This document shows, one piece after another, positions 54,200-62,513 of a stretch of DNA of 64,000 bases. Made by a program: the position numbers and the translations under genes. Every line of letters begins with the position of its first letter. Positions within the stretch are counted from its first letter, which is position 1. The stretch is from WRHT01 sp031550525 (lineage in GTDB: Bacteria > Desulfobacterota > Desulfovibrionia > Desulfovibrionales > Desulfovibrionaceae): positions 48,383 to 112,382 of the forward strand of contig JAVBON010000015.1 of NCBI GenBank assembly GCA_031550525.1, written 5' to 3'. Below the pieces are notes generated by a model. It made no database searches, was not told where the DNA came from, and was given only the letters and a program-made list of their open reading frames with translations.

Positions 54200-54700
54200 T
54201 TACTCCGTAACAGGTAATGTTATAGCCGAAAATTTTGGCAGCAGCGCCCTGTAAGTTTCAGTAAGGTGTTGCGGTATGGTGCGAACATCAGCCAGAACCG
54301 CCATAAAGTTGGAGTCGCCAACCCAGCGCGGCACCAGATGGCAATGCAAATGCTCGCGCACGCCCGCTCCGGCTGCCTCCCCTATATTAATGCCTATGTT
54401 CATTCCGGAACACTTAAAGTGTTCCTTTAATATTTTTGCGGATGCTTGTATAAGGCTCATCAGTTCAGCTGCCACCTTGGGCTCAAGGGCCGAAATATCA
54501 GCAACATGCCCGTAGGGGGCCACCATAATATGCCCGTTGCAGTACGGGTATTTGTTCATTATGGCAAAGCAGTGTTTGCCTCTGTACAGCACCTGTTTGT
54601 CAGGATCCAGAGTTTTGTCCGTACCTATGCACAGCACGCATTCATCAGCCTTTGGGCCCAAAATGTAATTTATGCGCCAAGGGGCCCACAGATTGCTCAT
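54200..54700 (-). CDS. HIT-family nucleotide hydrolase/phosphorylase
   Basis: Histidine-triad enzyme, probably acting on dinucleoside polyphosphates (Ap4A) or nucleoside phosphoramidates. The triad His117, His119, His121 lies in REHLHCHLVPRW, and Cys21/Cys24 suggest the zinc-binding FHIT/GalT-like subgroup. 166 residues, cytosolic. First gene of the HIT-lapA-lapB-mutS-lipoprotein-ychF run. Confidence 0.9.
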   Translation of the reverse strand: MSNLWAPWRINYILGPKADECVLCIGTDKTLDPDKQVLYRGKHCFAIMNKYPYCNGHIMVAPYGHVADISALEPKVAAELMSLIQASAKILKEHFKCSGMNIGINIGEAAGAGVREHLHCHLVPRWVGDSNFMAVLADVRTIPQHLTETYRALLPKFSAITLPVTE

Positions 54701-54776
54701 GCTTTTTCCTTTATTATTCGTCTATTGTTACATGTAAGCAGCGCTATGACAAGACGGAGTCGGTCGCTTTTTGCCA

Positions 54777-57506
54777 TTACACGCGGCCATCAATAATTTG
54801 GTTAACAGCCAGTTGCTCCGCCGAAATAAGATTGTTTTCAAAAAGCAACTTCTGGGCCAGGGCAAGCTGTTCTTCACGCGTTTGCACTTTTCCGTCGGCC
54901 TTATACTGCAACACCACGTTGAGCACCGCGCCAACGGAAGGACCGCGCGGCGCGCCCATGGCAATAACGTCCTGACCGTCTATTTCCAGAGTCATATGCC
55001 ATAAACGGGATAGGAAGTGGGAAATTTCTTTTTTGGTATCTTTAAAACTGCTTTGCGACATAATGTGCAAAATGCCTTCAAGCGGCAGCCTTATTAATGT
55101 CATATAAAGCGCGCGCATGGGCCGATCTTCCGATTTTTGCCATCGGGCAAGATCTTTTGCCGCGTCCCTGGTAGCCTCACGCATGACCATGAAATCCTTT
55201 TTTCCTCTTTCAGTGAACATCAGACGGGCCAGCACTTCGGACATTTCAACATACTTAACGCTGGGGCAAAGGCTCATAAGGTAGATCATCCATTTTTGCG
55301 GCTCTTCTTTCAGGAACAACAGCTTGTACCATGAAATAACCTCTTCCGCGCTCGCGATGAGCTCAACTTTGGAAGGGCTGAGTTTCAAGGCCGGATGAAT
55401 ATCCGCCAGCATGCCGAAAGATTCCATGCGCTCAAGGCAAAGCAGGGGGCTTTTTTCATCAAAAATATGTTTTAGCTCGTTAAAAAGGCGCGCGCCGGAA
55501 AGGTTGCGGAAAAGCCCCAATTGCAGGCAGTTTTTTACCAGTTTTTCCGATTGCTGATCCAGCTTGAAACCGAAGCGCTTTTCAAAACGTATGGCCCGCA
55601 GAATGCGGGTTGGATCTTCCACAAAGCTGAGGGAATGCAGCACTCGTATGGATTTTTCCTTTATATCGCGTTGCGCGCCGAATGGATCTACCAATTGGCC
55701 GAAGTGAGCGGCGTTAAGGCGTATGGCTAGGGCGTTTATTGTGAAGTCGCGGCGGGAGAGGTCCATTTTTATGGATGAAAGCTCAACCGTGGGCAGAGCG
55801 CCCGGATATTCATAATATTCCAGCCGCGCCGTGGCTACGTCTATCCTTTGCTCCACGCCCGCGCTGTCGGTATAAATTACCAGCGCTGTCTGAAATTTGG
55901 GGTGCGAGCGCATGCGCCCGTTGAGTTTTTCGGCCAGGCTGCGGGCAAAGCTGATGCCGTCGCCCTCCACGGTTATATCTATATCCAGATTCGTTCTATC
56001 CAGCAGCAAATCACGCACAAATCCGCCAACCGCATAGACCTGCACTCCAAGCTTGTCCGCAAGGTCACCCACGGTTTGCAAAAACGCAAAAGGAACGGCC
56101 GGGAGCTTTTCCTTCATAATATTGCGGATGTTTCTTTCTTTCTGCGATGAGGTTAAGGGCGTGCCTTCGGACATGCGTATGGATTCGTCCACAAGCAGGT
56201 GCATTATGTCGGTGCGGGTAAGCACACCCACAACCCTTTGGTTTTCGTCCACCACCGGCACCAGGCGCTGGCGGTGCCCCAGTATTATATCCATGGCGGG
56301 GTAAAGGCTGGAAAGAGGCGTAAGTGTTTTGGCCTCGGCGTGCATATAGTCGGCCACCGGCTGATCTCCCAACTTGTGGCTTACGGCCCGTGCCGCCGTT
56401 TGATATTCCAATATTCCCGCAAATTTTTTACTATCGTTGCCTATAACCGGCACGGCTTTAAGGCCGTAGCGCAACATTATGGATTCGGCTTCGGCCAGGC
56501 TGGCGGAATCGCTTACTACCTTGGCCGGGCTGGTCATTTTCATGCCGACGTTTATTTCTTCATGTATGGTGGAAAAGAGCATGGCCAACAGCTCGCCCTT
56601 TATCTCCATAATGGTTTTGTCTTTAATGGACGCGGCGGCGGCGTAAGAGTGCCCCCCGCCGCCAAAAGAGGCGCAAATGCGGCCTACATCTATTTCATCA
56701 GGCACACGGCTGCGCGCCACCAGTTGCACGCGGTCGCCCATTTGCCCCAGGGCCAGAATGACCTGGGCGTTTTCCATATCCATAATCTGGTGGGCCAGCA
56801 CCGCAAAATCATCCACAAACTCGTCCAGCATAATTTCGGTAAAAACTATATTCAGGCCGTAAACCTCGTGGGTAACGGCATTTTCAATCATTCTGTTCAG
56901 AATAAGCACTTGCTGGCTGGTAAGGTGGTTTTTTACCAGGTCGGCGATTACGCCCAAATCCATTTTATAGCCGCGCAGCCATGCTGCCGCCAGCAGGTCG
57001 TCAACAGTGGTGGAGTTATAGGTAAAAGAGCCGGTATCTTCATAAATGCCCAGCCCGAGCATGGTTGCCTCATCTTGAGTTAGCGCGACGCCTTTCTCTT
57101 TAAGCATGCGGACAAGCAGGCTTGTTGTCGCGCCAATTTCTTCCACCACAGCCTGGGCAACCGGCAGGTCGTCCGGCGAATCCGGGTGGTGATCGTAGGC
57201 ATGAATTTCAAGGCCGGGGTTGTTCAATACTTCTGCAATATGGCTTATGCGCCCGCGTTGCCGCGTATCTACAACCACCAGTTTTTTTACCTGGCTGAGA
57301 TCGCAATTTTTGGGCTGATGAAAGTTAAAAATATAGGCAATACTATCTAAAAAGTAATTCACGCCGCTTTTTTCGCGATAGGGGGGGGCTATAATGATTG
57401 AGCCGGGGTAAAGCTTGCTGGCGGCCACCATGGCGGCAAGGGCGTCAAAATCAGCGTTTACGTGGCCGGTAACAATAGTTTCCGGCGCGGTGCAGGTGTT
57501 GGTCAT
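54777..57506 (-). CDS. DHH-CBS-tRNA nucleotidyltransferase fusion (CCA/polyA polymerase family)
   Basis: Large fusion of about 909 residues. Domains in order: DHH phosphoesterase with DHH at 105-107 plus its DHHA1-type GGGGHSYAAAA part (to about 300), two CBS domains (about 310-440) and a class II nucleotidyltransferase with GGFVRDLLLDR and DIDITVEGDG (about 487-510), RRDFTINALA, and a C-terminal RNA-binding helical region. It probably repairs or adds CCA to tRNA 3' ends, with an adenine-nucleotide-sensing CBS pair and an attached nanoRNase-like module. The ATG at 57506 (MTNTC) is preferred to a GTG at 57533; neither has a clear ribosome site. A partial repeat lies upstream. Confidence 0.88.
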   Translation of the reverse strand: MTNTCTAPETIVTGHVNADFDALAAMVAASKLYPGSIIIAPPYREKSGVNYFLDSIAYIFNFHQPKNCDLSQVKKLVVVDTRQRGRISHIAEVLNNPGLEIHAYDHHPDSPDDLPVAQAVVEEIGATTSLLVRMLKEKGVALTQDEATMLGLGIYEDTGSFTYNSTTVDDLLAAAWLRGYKMDLGVIADLVKNHLTSQQVLILNRMIENAVTHEVYGLNIVFTEIMLDEFVDDFAVLAHQIMDMENAQVILALGQMGDRVQLVARSRVPDEIDVGRICASFGGGGHSYAAAASIKDKTIMEIKGELLAMLFSTIHEEINVGMKMTSPAKVVSDSASLAEAESIMLRYGLKAVPVIGNDSKKFAGILEYQTAARAVSHKLGDQPVADYMHAEAKTLTPLSSLYPAMDIILGHRQRLVPVVDENQRVVGVLTRTDIMHLLVDESIRMSEGTPLTSSQKERNIRNIMKEKLPAVPFAFLQTVGDLADKLGVQVYAVGGFVRDLLLDRTNLDIDITVEGDGISFARSLAEKLNGRMRSHPKFQTALVIYTDSAGVEQRIDVATARLEYYEYPGALPTVELSSIKMDLSRRDFTINALAIRLNAAHFGQLVDPFGAQRDIKEKSIRVLHSLSFVEDPTRILRAIRFEKRFGFKLDQQSEKLVKNCLQLGLFRNLSGARLFNELKHIFDEKSPLLCLERMESFGMLADIHPALKLSPSKVELIASAEEVISWYKLLFLKEEPQKWMIYLMSLCPSVKYVEMSEVLARLMFTERGKKDFMVMREATRDAAKDLARWQKSEDRPMRALYMTLIRLPLEGILHIMSQSSFKDTKKEISHFLSRLWHMTLEIDGQDVIAMGAPRGPSVGAVLNVVLQYKADGKVQTREEQLALAQKLLFENNLISAEQLAVNQIIDGRV

Positions 57507-57706
57507 GGCATATTCACGCGCCGTTTGCGGCACGGCCTTGTTTTTTTAGTTGAAAAGCGTTTGAACGGATAACATAATATGTACGAAAAATCAAAAAACC
57601 GCGCGACTTATTGTAAGAAGACCGTTGGCTGCGGCTGCCCCTTGGCGGCAGGCCAACAGGGCCGTTTTTTACGGACTATAGCTGGCAAGAAAGCTAATGC
57701 CCGCTG

Positions 57707-57855
57707 GGAACAGTCTCTAAAAAGCGTCTTTTGCCCCCTGTACTGCGTCAAGCGCCAATTTTTGTCCAGGGCTGTACCATTAGAGTACTACCCCTGTCCT
57801 AAAATCGATGCTTTCCTTGCCATGGAACAAAATCCGTCTTTTTAGAGACTGCCGC
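57707..57855. repeat. Palindromic MITE-like element, copy A3 (inverted, decayed ends)
   Basis: A 149-bp copy in inverted orientation relative to A1 and A2. The outer bases of both ends have diverged (GGAACAGTCTCTAA on the left, TTAGAGACTGCCGC on the right) while the interior, including GCGTCTTTTGCCCCCTG and the GTAC centre, is well kept. Its right end overlaps the last 5 codons and the stop of xerD. With flanks it fills the 335-base gap between xerD and the CCA enzyme; no separate gene is seen there. Confidence 0.75.
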
Positions 57856-58810
57856 TAGAGCGAGGATGATGCAGTTTATGCACCTCGCGGATGCGCTCAG
57901 CCTGCACATGCGTGTAAATTTCAGTGGCGTTTATGTCGGCATGGCCCAAAAGCAGTTGCACGGAGCGTAAATCCGCGCCGCCATCCAAAAGATGGGTGGC
58001 AAAAGAATGCCGAAAGGTGTGGGGCGAGATGTCGCGCTTTATTCCGGCTGAAAGAGCGTAGCGGCGCACCAGCTTCCACACTCCCACCCGGCTTAGCCCT
58101 TTGCCGGACCTGTTGAGAAAGACAAAATCGGTTACCGGCCGGAATAAAGGCCGCCAGTGCCGCAAGTAATCATCAAGCCAGCGGGCCGCCTCGCTGTGCA
58201 CTGGCACAAGCCTTTCTTTTGAGCCTTTGCCCAATATGCGAATCAGACCGGTTTGCGGGTCAAAGTTTATTGGCTTGAAGGCGCATAGCTCTGAAACGCG
58301 CAAACCCGACGCATAGAGCAATTCCAGCATGGTGCGATCGCGAAAGCCCATTTTATCGGTGGTATCCGGCGCATTCAGCAGTTTTTGCATCTCTTCGCGC
58401 GTGAGCACTTCCGGCAGTTTTTTTTGAATCTTGGGGTTTTCCAAAAAACGGGTGGGGTCTTCGGCCAGTTCGCCTTGCTCGCGCGCAAAGGCAAAAAAAC
58501 CGCGCAAAGCGGATAAATGCCTGGCAAGGCTTCTGCCCGCAAGGCCTTTGCGGCGTACCCGCACTATGTACAAAAAAATGGTCTGGTCCGACACCTCGGC
58601 AACAGGCATGCCATGTTGCCCTATAAACTCAAGAAAATCACGCAAATCAGCACTATAGGCACTAAGCGTGTTTTCAGAAAGTCCTTGCTCAATAAGCAGA
58701 TGTTGCAAATAAGCATCCAGCAGGGCGCGGGCCTCTGGCAGCATATCGCTTTGCGAGGAAGAGGCGGCGCGTACGGCGGATTTTGATTGATTTATTTTTG
58801 TTGGGGACAT
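57842..58810 (-). CDS. xerD: Tyrosine recombinase XerD
   Basis: Partner of XerC in dimer resolution. Catalytic residues are visible: Arg in YASGLRVSELC, Lys in GKGSKERLVPV, HTFRHSFATH, LGHADINATEIYTH with the nucleophilic Tyr. The ATG at 58810 gives 322 residues and has AAGG about 10 bases upstream; the open frame continues 53 codons further to an ATG at 58969 with no ribosome site, adding a Lys/Ala/Gln-rich stretch unusual for Xer proteins. The C-terminal SSGSL and the stop lie inside repeat A3, so the original end was replaced or extended by insertion. Divergent from folK. Confidence 0.9.
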   Translation of the reverse strand: MSPTKINQSKSAVRAASSSQSDMLPEARALLDAYLQHLLIEQGLSENTLSAYSADLRDFLEFIGQHGMPVAEVSDQTIFLYIVRVRRKGLAGRSLARHLSALRGFFAFAREQGELAEDPTRFLENPKIQKKLPEVLTREEMQKLLNAPDTTDKMGFRDRTMLELLYASGLRVSELCAFKPINFDPQTGLIRILGKGSKERLVPVHSEAARWLDDYLRHWRPLFRPVTDFVFLNRSGKGLSRVGVWKLVRRYALSAGIKRDISPHTFRHSFATHLLDGGADLRSVQLLLGHADINATEIYTHVQAERIREVHKLHHPRSSGSL

Positions 58811-59069
58811 AGTAAAAGAACCTTGATTTGATTGAGTCTGCCCTTTTTGTTGTGGCTTTGCAACCACTTTTGCACTTGCAGCAGGGCGGTTTTTGCTATT
58901 TTTTGCTCCTGTTGCCATGCGGATTTTTCTTGCATGCGCGGCAAGCAGATTATTGTGGATGTTAAACATTAAGTATTATCGGTTAGATAGTACCGTCAGA
59001 TTTCTGTTGGAAAATTGGGTGACAAAAAGTTAAAGTCTTACTTTATATATCCTGTAAAGTTAAAATTAT

Positions 59070-59567
59070 ATGCAACAAAACAACGTATTTATATGTTTAG
59101 GTTCTAACCTTGGTGATAGTGCGGCCAATTTGCGAGAGGCTCTGGAGCGTATGAGCCAGGCCGGCCTGACAGTAGTGCGGGTGTCTTCCATATATCGTAC
59201 CGAGCCTCAAGGCGACGCGGAACAGCCGTGGTTCTTCAATCAAGTGGCGGAACTCGCCACCTGCTTGCAGCCGCAGGACTTATTGCGCGTTCTGCAAAAA
59301 ATCGAAGCCGATATGGGCCGCGAGCGTAATGCCAGACGGTATGGCCCGCGCGTTATAGATTTGGATATTCTTTTGTATGATCAGATGGAGGTGCGGGACG
59401 AGAATCTTGTCATACCGCATGCGCGTATGCACGAGCGGGCTTTCATGCTGGTTCCGCTGCTGGAAATAGCGGCGGATGCTTGCCTGCCGGACGGAACAGC
59501 CGTAAAAGACCTTTTGAGCGGTTTGAAGTTTTCTTTAACTGATGACAAAATTTGGCAGACACTGTAA
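59070..59567 (+). CDS. folK: 2-amino-4-hydroxy-6-hydroxymethyldihydropteridine pyrophosphokinase
   Basis: Transfers pyrophosphate from ATP in folate synthesis. Start FICLGSNLGDSAANL, substrate loop YRTEPQG, and the HPPK signature RRYGPRVIDLDILLYD followed by PHARMHERAFML. 165 residues. The 5' region is AT-rich (59000-59069) and probably bears a promoter. Next gene is a YHS protein 33 bases on. Confidence 0.96.
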   Translation: MQQNNVFICLGSNLGDSAANLREALERMSQAGLTVVRVSSIYRTEPQGDAEQPWFFNQVAELATCLQPQDLLRVLQKIEADMGRERNARRYGPRVIDLDILLYDQMEVRDENLVIPHARMHERAFMLVPLLEIAADACLPDGTAVKDLLSGLKFSLTDDKIWQTL

Positions 59568-59600
59568 GTACCTGTTCATATAGCAAGGAGAGCCGCTGAG

Positions 59601-59909
59601 ATGTTAAAATTTTTGGTGATTGGGCTTGGTTTGTTCATTGTGTACAAGTTATTTGCCAATGACTTTTTGCATAAAAAGAAAAAAACCGACGCCAAATCGG
59701 AAAAAAATACCGAAAAGAAGGTTGCCGCTGGAGAATTGGTTAAAGATCCGGTCTGCGGAACATATGTTTCCATTGACGACAGCATTACAGTGCGCGACGG
59801 CAGCACAGTACATCACTTTTGCAGCTATGATTGCCGCGATGCCTTTTTAAAGCAGTTGGAGCAGGGCGGGCGTGAAATTCCGGCAAAAACCGATGCGGAT
59901 GACGAGTAG
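59601..59909 (+). CDS. Membrane-anchored YHS-domain protein
   Basis: A 102-residue protein: N-terminal membrane helix (about 3-18), a Lys-rich linker (24-41), then a YHS/TRASH-like metal-binding motif with DPVCGTYV (Cys52), HHFCSYDCRDAF (Cys74, Cys78) in the usual order. Such domains bind copper or other soft metals. AAGGAG lies about 8 bases before the ATG. The hydrophobic helix suggests the motif is held at the membrane; which side is not clear. It converges on the sodC lipoprotein gene, a copper-zinc enzyme. Confidence 0.85.
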   Translation: MLKFLVIGLGLFIVYKLFANDFLHKKKKTDAKSEKNTEKKVAAGELVKDPVCGTYVSIDDSITVRDGSTVHHFCSYDCRDAFLKQLEQGGREIPAKTDADDE

Positions 59910-60165
59910 ATTGCGCTGTAAACAGCAAACAGAAGCCAGAGAAGGGTGTATGCGCGCCTGGTAGTTGAATCCGCCAGCGTATTTTCCATTAAAAACAACT
60001 ACTGTTGCTGCAGCTTTGTAGTTATTTTAACCCATGCATATTTACTTGAACTTACCCTGCGATGTTAATACCAAAGTTGTTTTGTATTTTTTCAATATAC
60101 AAAGCCTTGCGACCACCAAATTGATTTAAAATAAACAAGAATAGGCCACAATAAACCTAAAAGGT
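59910..60165. other. AT-rich non-coding gap, 5' part
   Basis: No credible gene. A TTGTAT/ATACAA hairpin near 60080-60105 is the only local structure seen. The gap continues into the long inverted repeat at 60166-60234 and then 50 bases to the sodC stop. Confidence 0.5.
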
Positions 60166-60234
60166 TTCAAAAGCATATAATAACAAGGCCGCCTCGAACC
60201 TTTCGAGGCGGCCTTGTTATTATATGCTTTTGAA
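60166..60234. terminator. 33-bp perfect inverted repeat with 3-base loop
   Basis: The arms 60166-60198 and 60202-60234 are exact complements around CCT. The inner part is GC-rich (AAGGCCGCCTCGAA) and the outer part AT-rich, including TTATTATATGCTTTT on exit. It lies between the convergent YHS and sodC genes and will terminate in both directions. It is longer and more perfect than other terminators here. Confidence 0.8.
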
Positions 60235-60284
60235 CTTGTTTATATGGTTTCGTCAGAATAAACGATACGCTATCTGAATATCAT

Positions 60285-60848
60285 CTATTTGATTACGCCG
60301 CAGGCTATGCGCGCGCCACCACCGCCAAGGGCTTGGGGCTGATCTGAATAGTTATCCGCGCCAGCATGAATGATGACAGAGCGATCCTTGAGCTCGGAAA
60401 CACGCAGACCTGGCACAACAGTAACTATTTTGGCCGTGCCGTCGGCAGCTACCGTAAGCACGGGCAGGTCGCCTCTATGGCCTTGTCCGCCAGGCCCCAT
60501 ATGCTTGCCGGTATGGGCAGGGTCATAATGGCCGCCCGCCGCAAGCGCCGGGCCGGTGGTTTTTCCGTCAAGCGACTTGGGGCCGCAGTCGGCTACTTCG
60601 TGTATGTGCATGCCATGCTTGCCAGGAGGCAGCCCTTTAAGGTCTGTCTTTATTTCAAGCATGTCGTCCTGCACATTCATAAAGGTTATACTGCCAACTC
60701 GAGCGCCGGCGCCTTGAGCGTCCACAAAGTAAACATCGGAAGTAACATACGAGCCTTTTTCAGCTTGCAAACCGGTGTCGTTGGAACATCCGGCCGCAAA
60801 AGCCATAAGCCCGGCCAATACAAACGCCAAAAACAGTGTTTTTTTCAT
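60285..60848 (-). CDS. sodC: Copper/zinc superoxide dismutase, lipoprotein
   Basis: Dismutates superoxide in the periplasm. Lipobox FAAGC (Cys21) makes it a lipoprotein. Metal ligands are His81 and His83 in GMHIHE, His107 in GGHYDP, His116, His124 and Asp127 in GHRGDLP, and His161 in IIHAGADNYSD; the disulfide pair is Cys88 and Cys183. 187 residues. AGGA precedes the ATG. It stands alone, with a large upstream gap. Confidence 0.95.
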   Translation of the reverse strand: MKKTLFLAFVLAGLMAFAAGCSNDTGLQAEKGSYVTSDVYFVDAQGAGARVGSITFMNVQDDMLEIKTDLKGLPPGKHGMHIHEVADCGPKSLDGKTTGPALAAGGHYDPAHTGKHMGPGGQGHRGDLPVLTVAADGTAKIVTVVPGLRVSELKDRSVIIHAGADNYSDQPQALGGGGARIACGVIK

Positions 60849-61257
60849 TGTCCAGCTCCTATCCTATAAGGTTTGGCAACAATATAGCAACGGACCGCGC
60901 TTAAGGATATTGTTTTCTGTTTTAGCGCAATTATAATTTTGGCGGAGCTTAGAATTGGCCAAAGTACACGACAGAAATGTACTTAAACACATATAGATAT
61001 ACCTGCGAAGCGGTGACAGAAGGCCAGGATTGTGGATGCAGGGTTAACGTGACCAAATTCAAAATGCTTAAACGCGTTTATATACGTAGATTTGGGTATT
61101 TTTGTTGGACATTTGTCCCATAATGCAAATTATGTTAACTTTCATAAATATATCTACCTTAAATATATGGCTAATTTATTACACTCTCCAGCACCCTCTG
61201 CTTTTTCCGATTACAATGTATGCCCCACCTTGTATTTGATGTGGAGGTTTTGATGTG
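60849..61257. other. AT-rich non-coding gap upstream of sodC
   Basis: About 410 bases without a credible gene, richer in A+T than the genes around it. It should contain the sodC promoter (minus strand). No terminal repeats, tRNA or clear operator seen. Confidence 0.5.
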
Positions 61258-61534
61258 AAGGTCCGGCCAAGGCTGTGCAAAACTTACTGTCAGCTTCCGC
61301 CCAGCCCAGCGAAAATTTCTTTGCCAGCCGTGCAAGCCGTCTGAAAGTTCCGGCGCACGCGCAGGTGTTCGGCTATGTGCTCTCGGATGAAAACCTGCAT
61401 GTACTCAGACGGCCCTGCAACCCGCCAGGCTGATATTGGCTGTTTTTCAACATGCCTATGCGTCAGGCCGGCCAACAATACTTTATCTTTGCCCAAGTGC
61501 CTTATGAAGGCGGACTTCACATTTTCCAGCTATA
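61258..61534 (+). pseudogene. Possible gene remnant, family unknown
   Basis: One plus-strand frame reads as protein-like sequence (for example ASRASRLKVPAHAQVFGYVL, then FFNMPMRQAGQQYFIFAQ) for about 90 codons, broken by a single TGA near 61431 and ending at TAA. There is no start codon with a ribosome site, and a stop lies just upstream. It looks like the 3' end of a decayed gene. I do not recognise it. The minus strand has a short open frame over the same bases that I regard as a shadow. Confidence 0.3.
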
Positions 61535-61677
61535 ATAAAGCTTCAAACCAACCACTTCGGGAAGATTGACAGTTTTTTTTTCAAAGATAGAAAAAAACAA
61601 CTTGCCAAGTATCTCTTTGTTGAGTTATATAAACCCTGACGGCGGATTCTTTTGCTTTTCATTGCATTCTGCCGTTT

Positions 61678-61707
61678 TTGAATAACCATGTTGTTACATT
61701 TTATAAA
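61678..61707 (+). promoter_or_regulatory. Candidate promoter for the S24 repressor gene
   Basis: TTGAAT (61678-61683) and TATAAA (61702-61707) are spaced by 18 bases, 24 bases before the ATG. AAGGG at 61719-61723 is the ribosome site. Confidence 0.5.
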
Positions 61708-61730
61708 CCCGATACATCAAGGGCAAAGCA

Positions 61731-62429
61731 ATGCGCATTCACTTTGAGGAATTTATTCAAAAGGCCAAAAAAATTACCGGCTGCGCCACGCAAATGGAAC
61801 TGGCCAAAATACTTGAGGTAAACCGCTCCGCCATTACACAGGCTAAAAACCGCGATTCCGTGCCTGAAAAATGGCTGTTTGTCATTGCCAAAAAATTCGC
61901 GCTAATACCTAACTGGTTTGACGACAATTCCGGCGGCAAAAAGGGCATAAAGCAGTACCGCGGGGCAAACGGGCAAATAAAACGCATTGCCGCGCCAGAG
62001 CCTGACTATAACCCGGAAATTATTCAAATACCCAAGGTAAGCGCGGTGTTATGCGCTGGCGGCGGCTCATTTGAAGTTGATACAACCGTTATAGACAATG
62101 TCCCCCTGCCCTATGCCATGGCCCGCTCTTTCGGAGCCACCAAAGATCTGGTGTTTATGGATGTTTCCGGCGACAGCATGGAGCCAGGCATCTGCAACGG
62201 CGATACCGTGCTTATAGATCAATCTTCCAAAACAGCCATGGCCGGAGCCGTTATGGCCGTTGGCCACGAAGAGACAATCTACCTGAAAAGGCTTGGCCTG
62301 CATAATGACGGCAGCCTTTCGCTTATTTCAGACAACCCAGCTTACAGCCCCATCCATCTTTTTGGCGACGATCTGAATTCATTCAGAATTATCGGCAAAT
62401 TGGTCTGGCTGTGCCGCGATTTGCATTAG
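61731..62429 (+). CDS. Phage-type CI/LexA-like repressor with S24 peptidase
   Basis: A 232-residue transcription regulator. N-terminal helix-turn-helix of the CI repressor type (about 5-65, TQMELAKILEVNRSAITQAK) and a C-terminal S24 autopeptidase: Ser149 in VSGDSMEPG, Lys186 in IYLKRLGL, and a likely self-cleavage site Ala109-Gly110 in VLCAGGGSF. Such proteins respond to DNA damage through RecA. No divergent cro-like or phage gene is adjacent; the gene ends with its own terminator. It may be a prophage leftover or a domesticated stress regulator. Confidence 0.88.
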   Translation: MRIHFEEFIQKAKKITGCATQMELAKILEVNRSAITQAKNRDSVPEKWLFVIAKKFALIPNWFDDNSGGKKGIKQYRGANGQIKRIAAPEPDYNPEIIQIPKVSAVLCAGGGSFEVDTTVIDNVPLPYAMARSFGATKDLVFMDVSGDSMEPGICNGDTVLIDQSSKTAMAGAVMAVGHEETIYLKRLGLHNDGSLSLISDNPAYSPIHLFGDDLNSFRIIGKLVWLCRDLH

Positions 62430-62433
62430 AACA

Positions 62434-62476
62434 GGCCCGGTTCCGGGCCACGGCGCCCGGACCCGTTATTTTTTAT
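62434..62476 (+). terminator. Terminator after the S24 repressor
   Basis: GGCCCGG / CCGGGCC (62434-62449) followed by a second GC-rich segment that can pair with the start to form a larger stem, then TTATTTTTT. Begins within five bases of the stop. Confidence 0.7.
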
Positions 62477-62513
62477 GTATAATGTTAACACTTGTAAACA
62501 TAGAGGATATATC

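Noticed and set aside
56199..57083. 294-codon plus-strand frame opposite the DHH domain
   Set aside because: Shadow of the DHH-CBS coding strand; composition rich in His and Gly without domain pattern.
57579..57845. 88-codon plus-strand frame over repeat A3
   Set aside because: Mostly made of the repeat element and flank; no ribosome site and not shared in frame by copies A1 and A2.
61290..61520. 76-codon minus-strand frame in the gap upstream of the repressor
   Set aside because: No ribosome site; the opposite strand reads more like decayed coding sequence.
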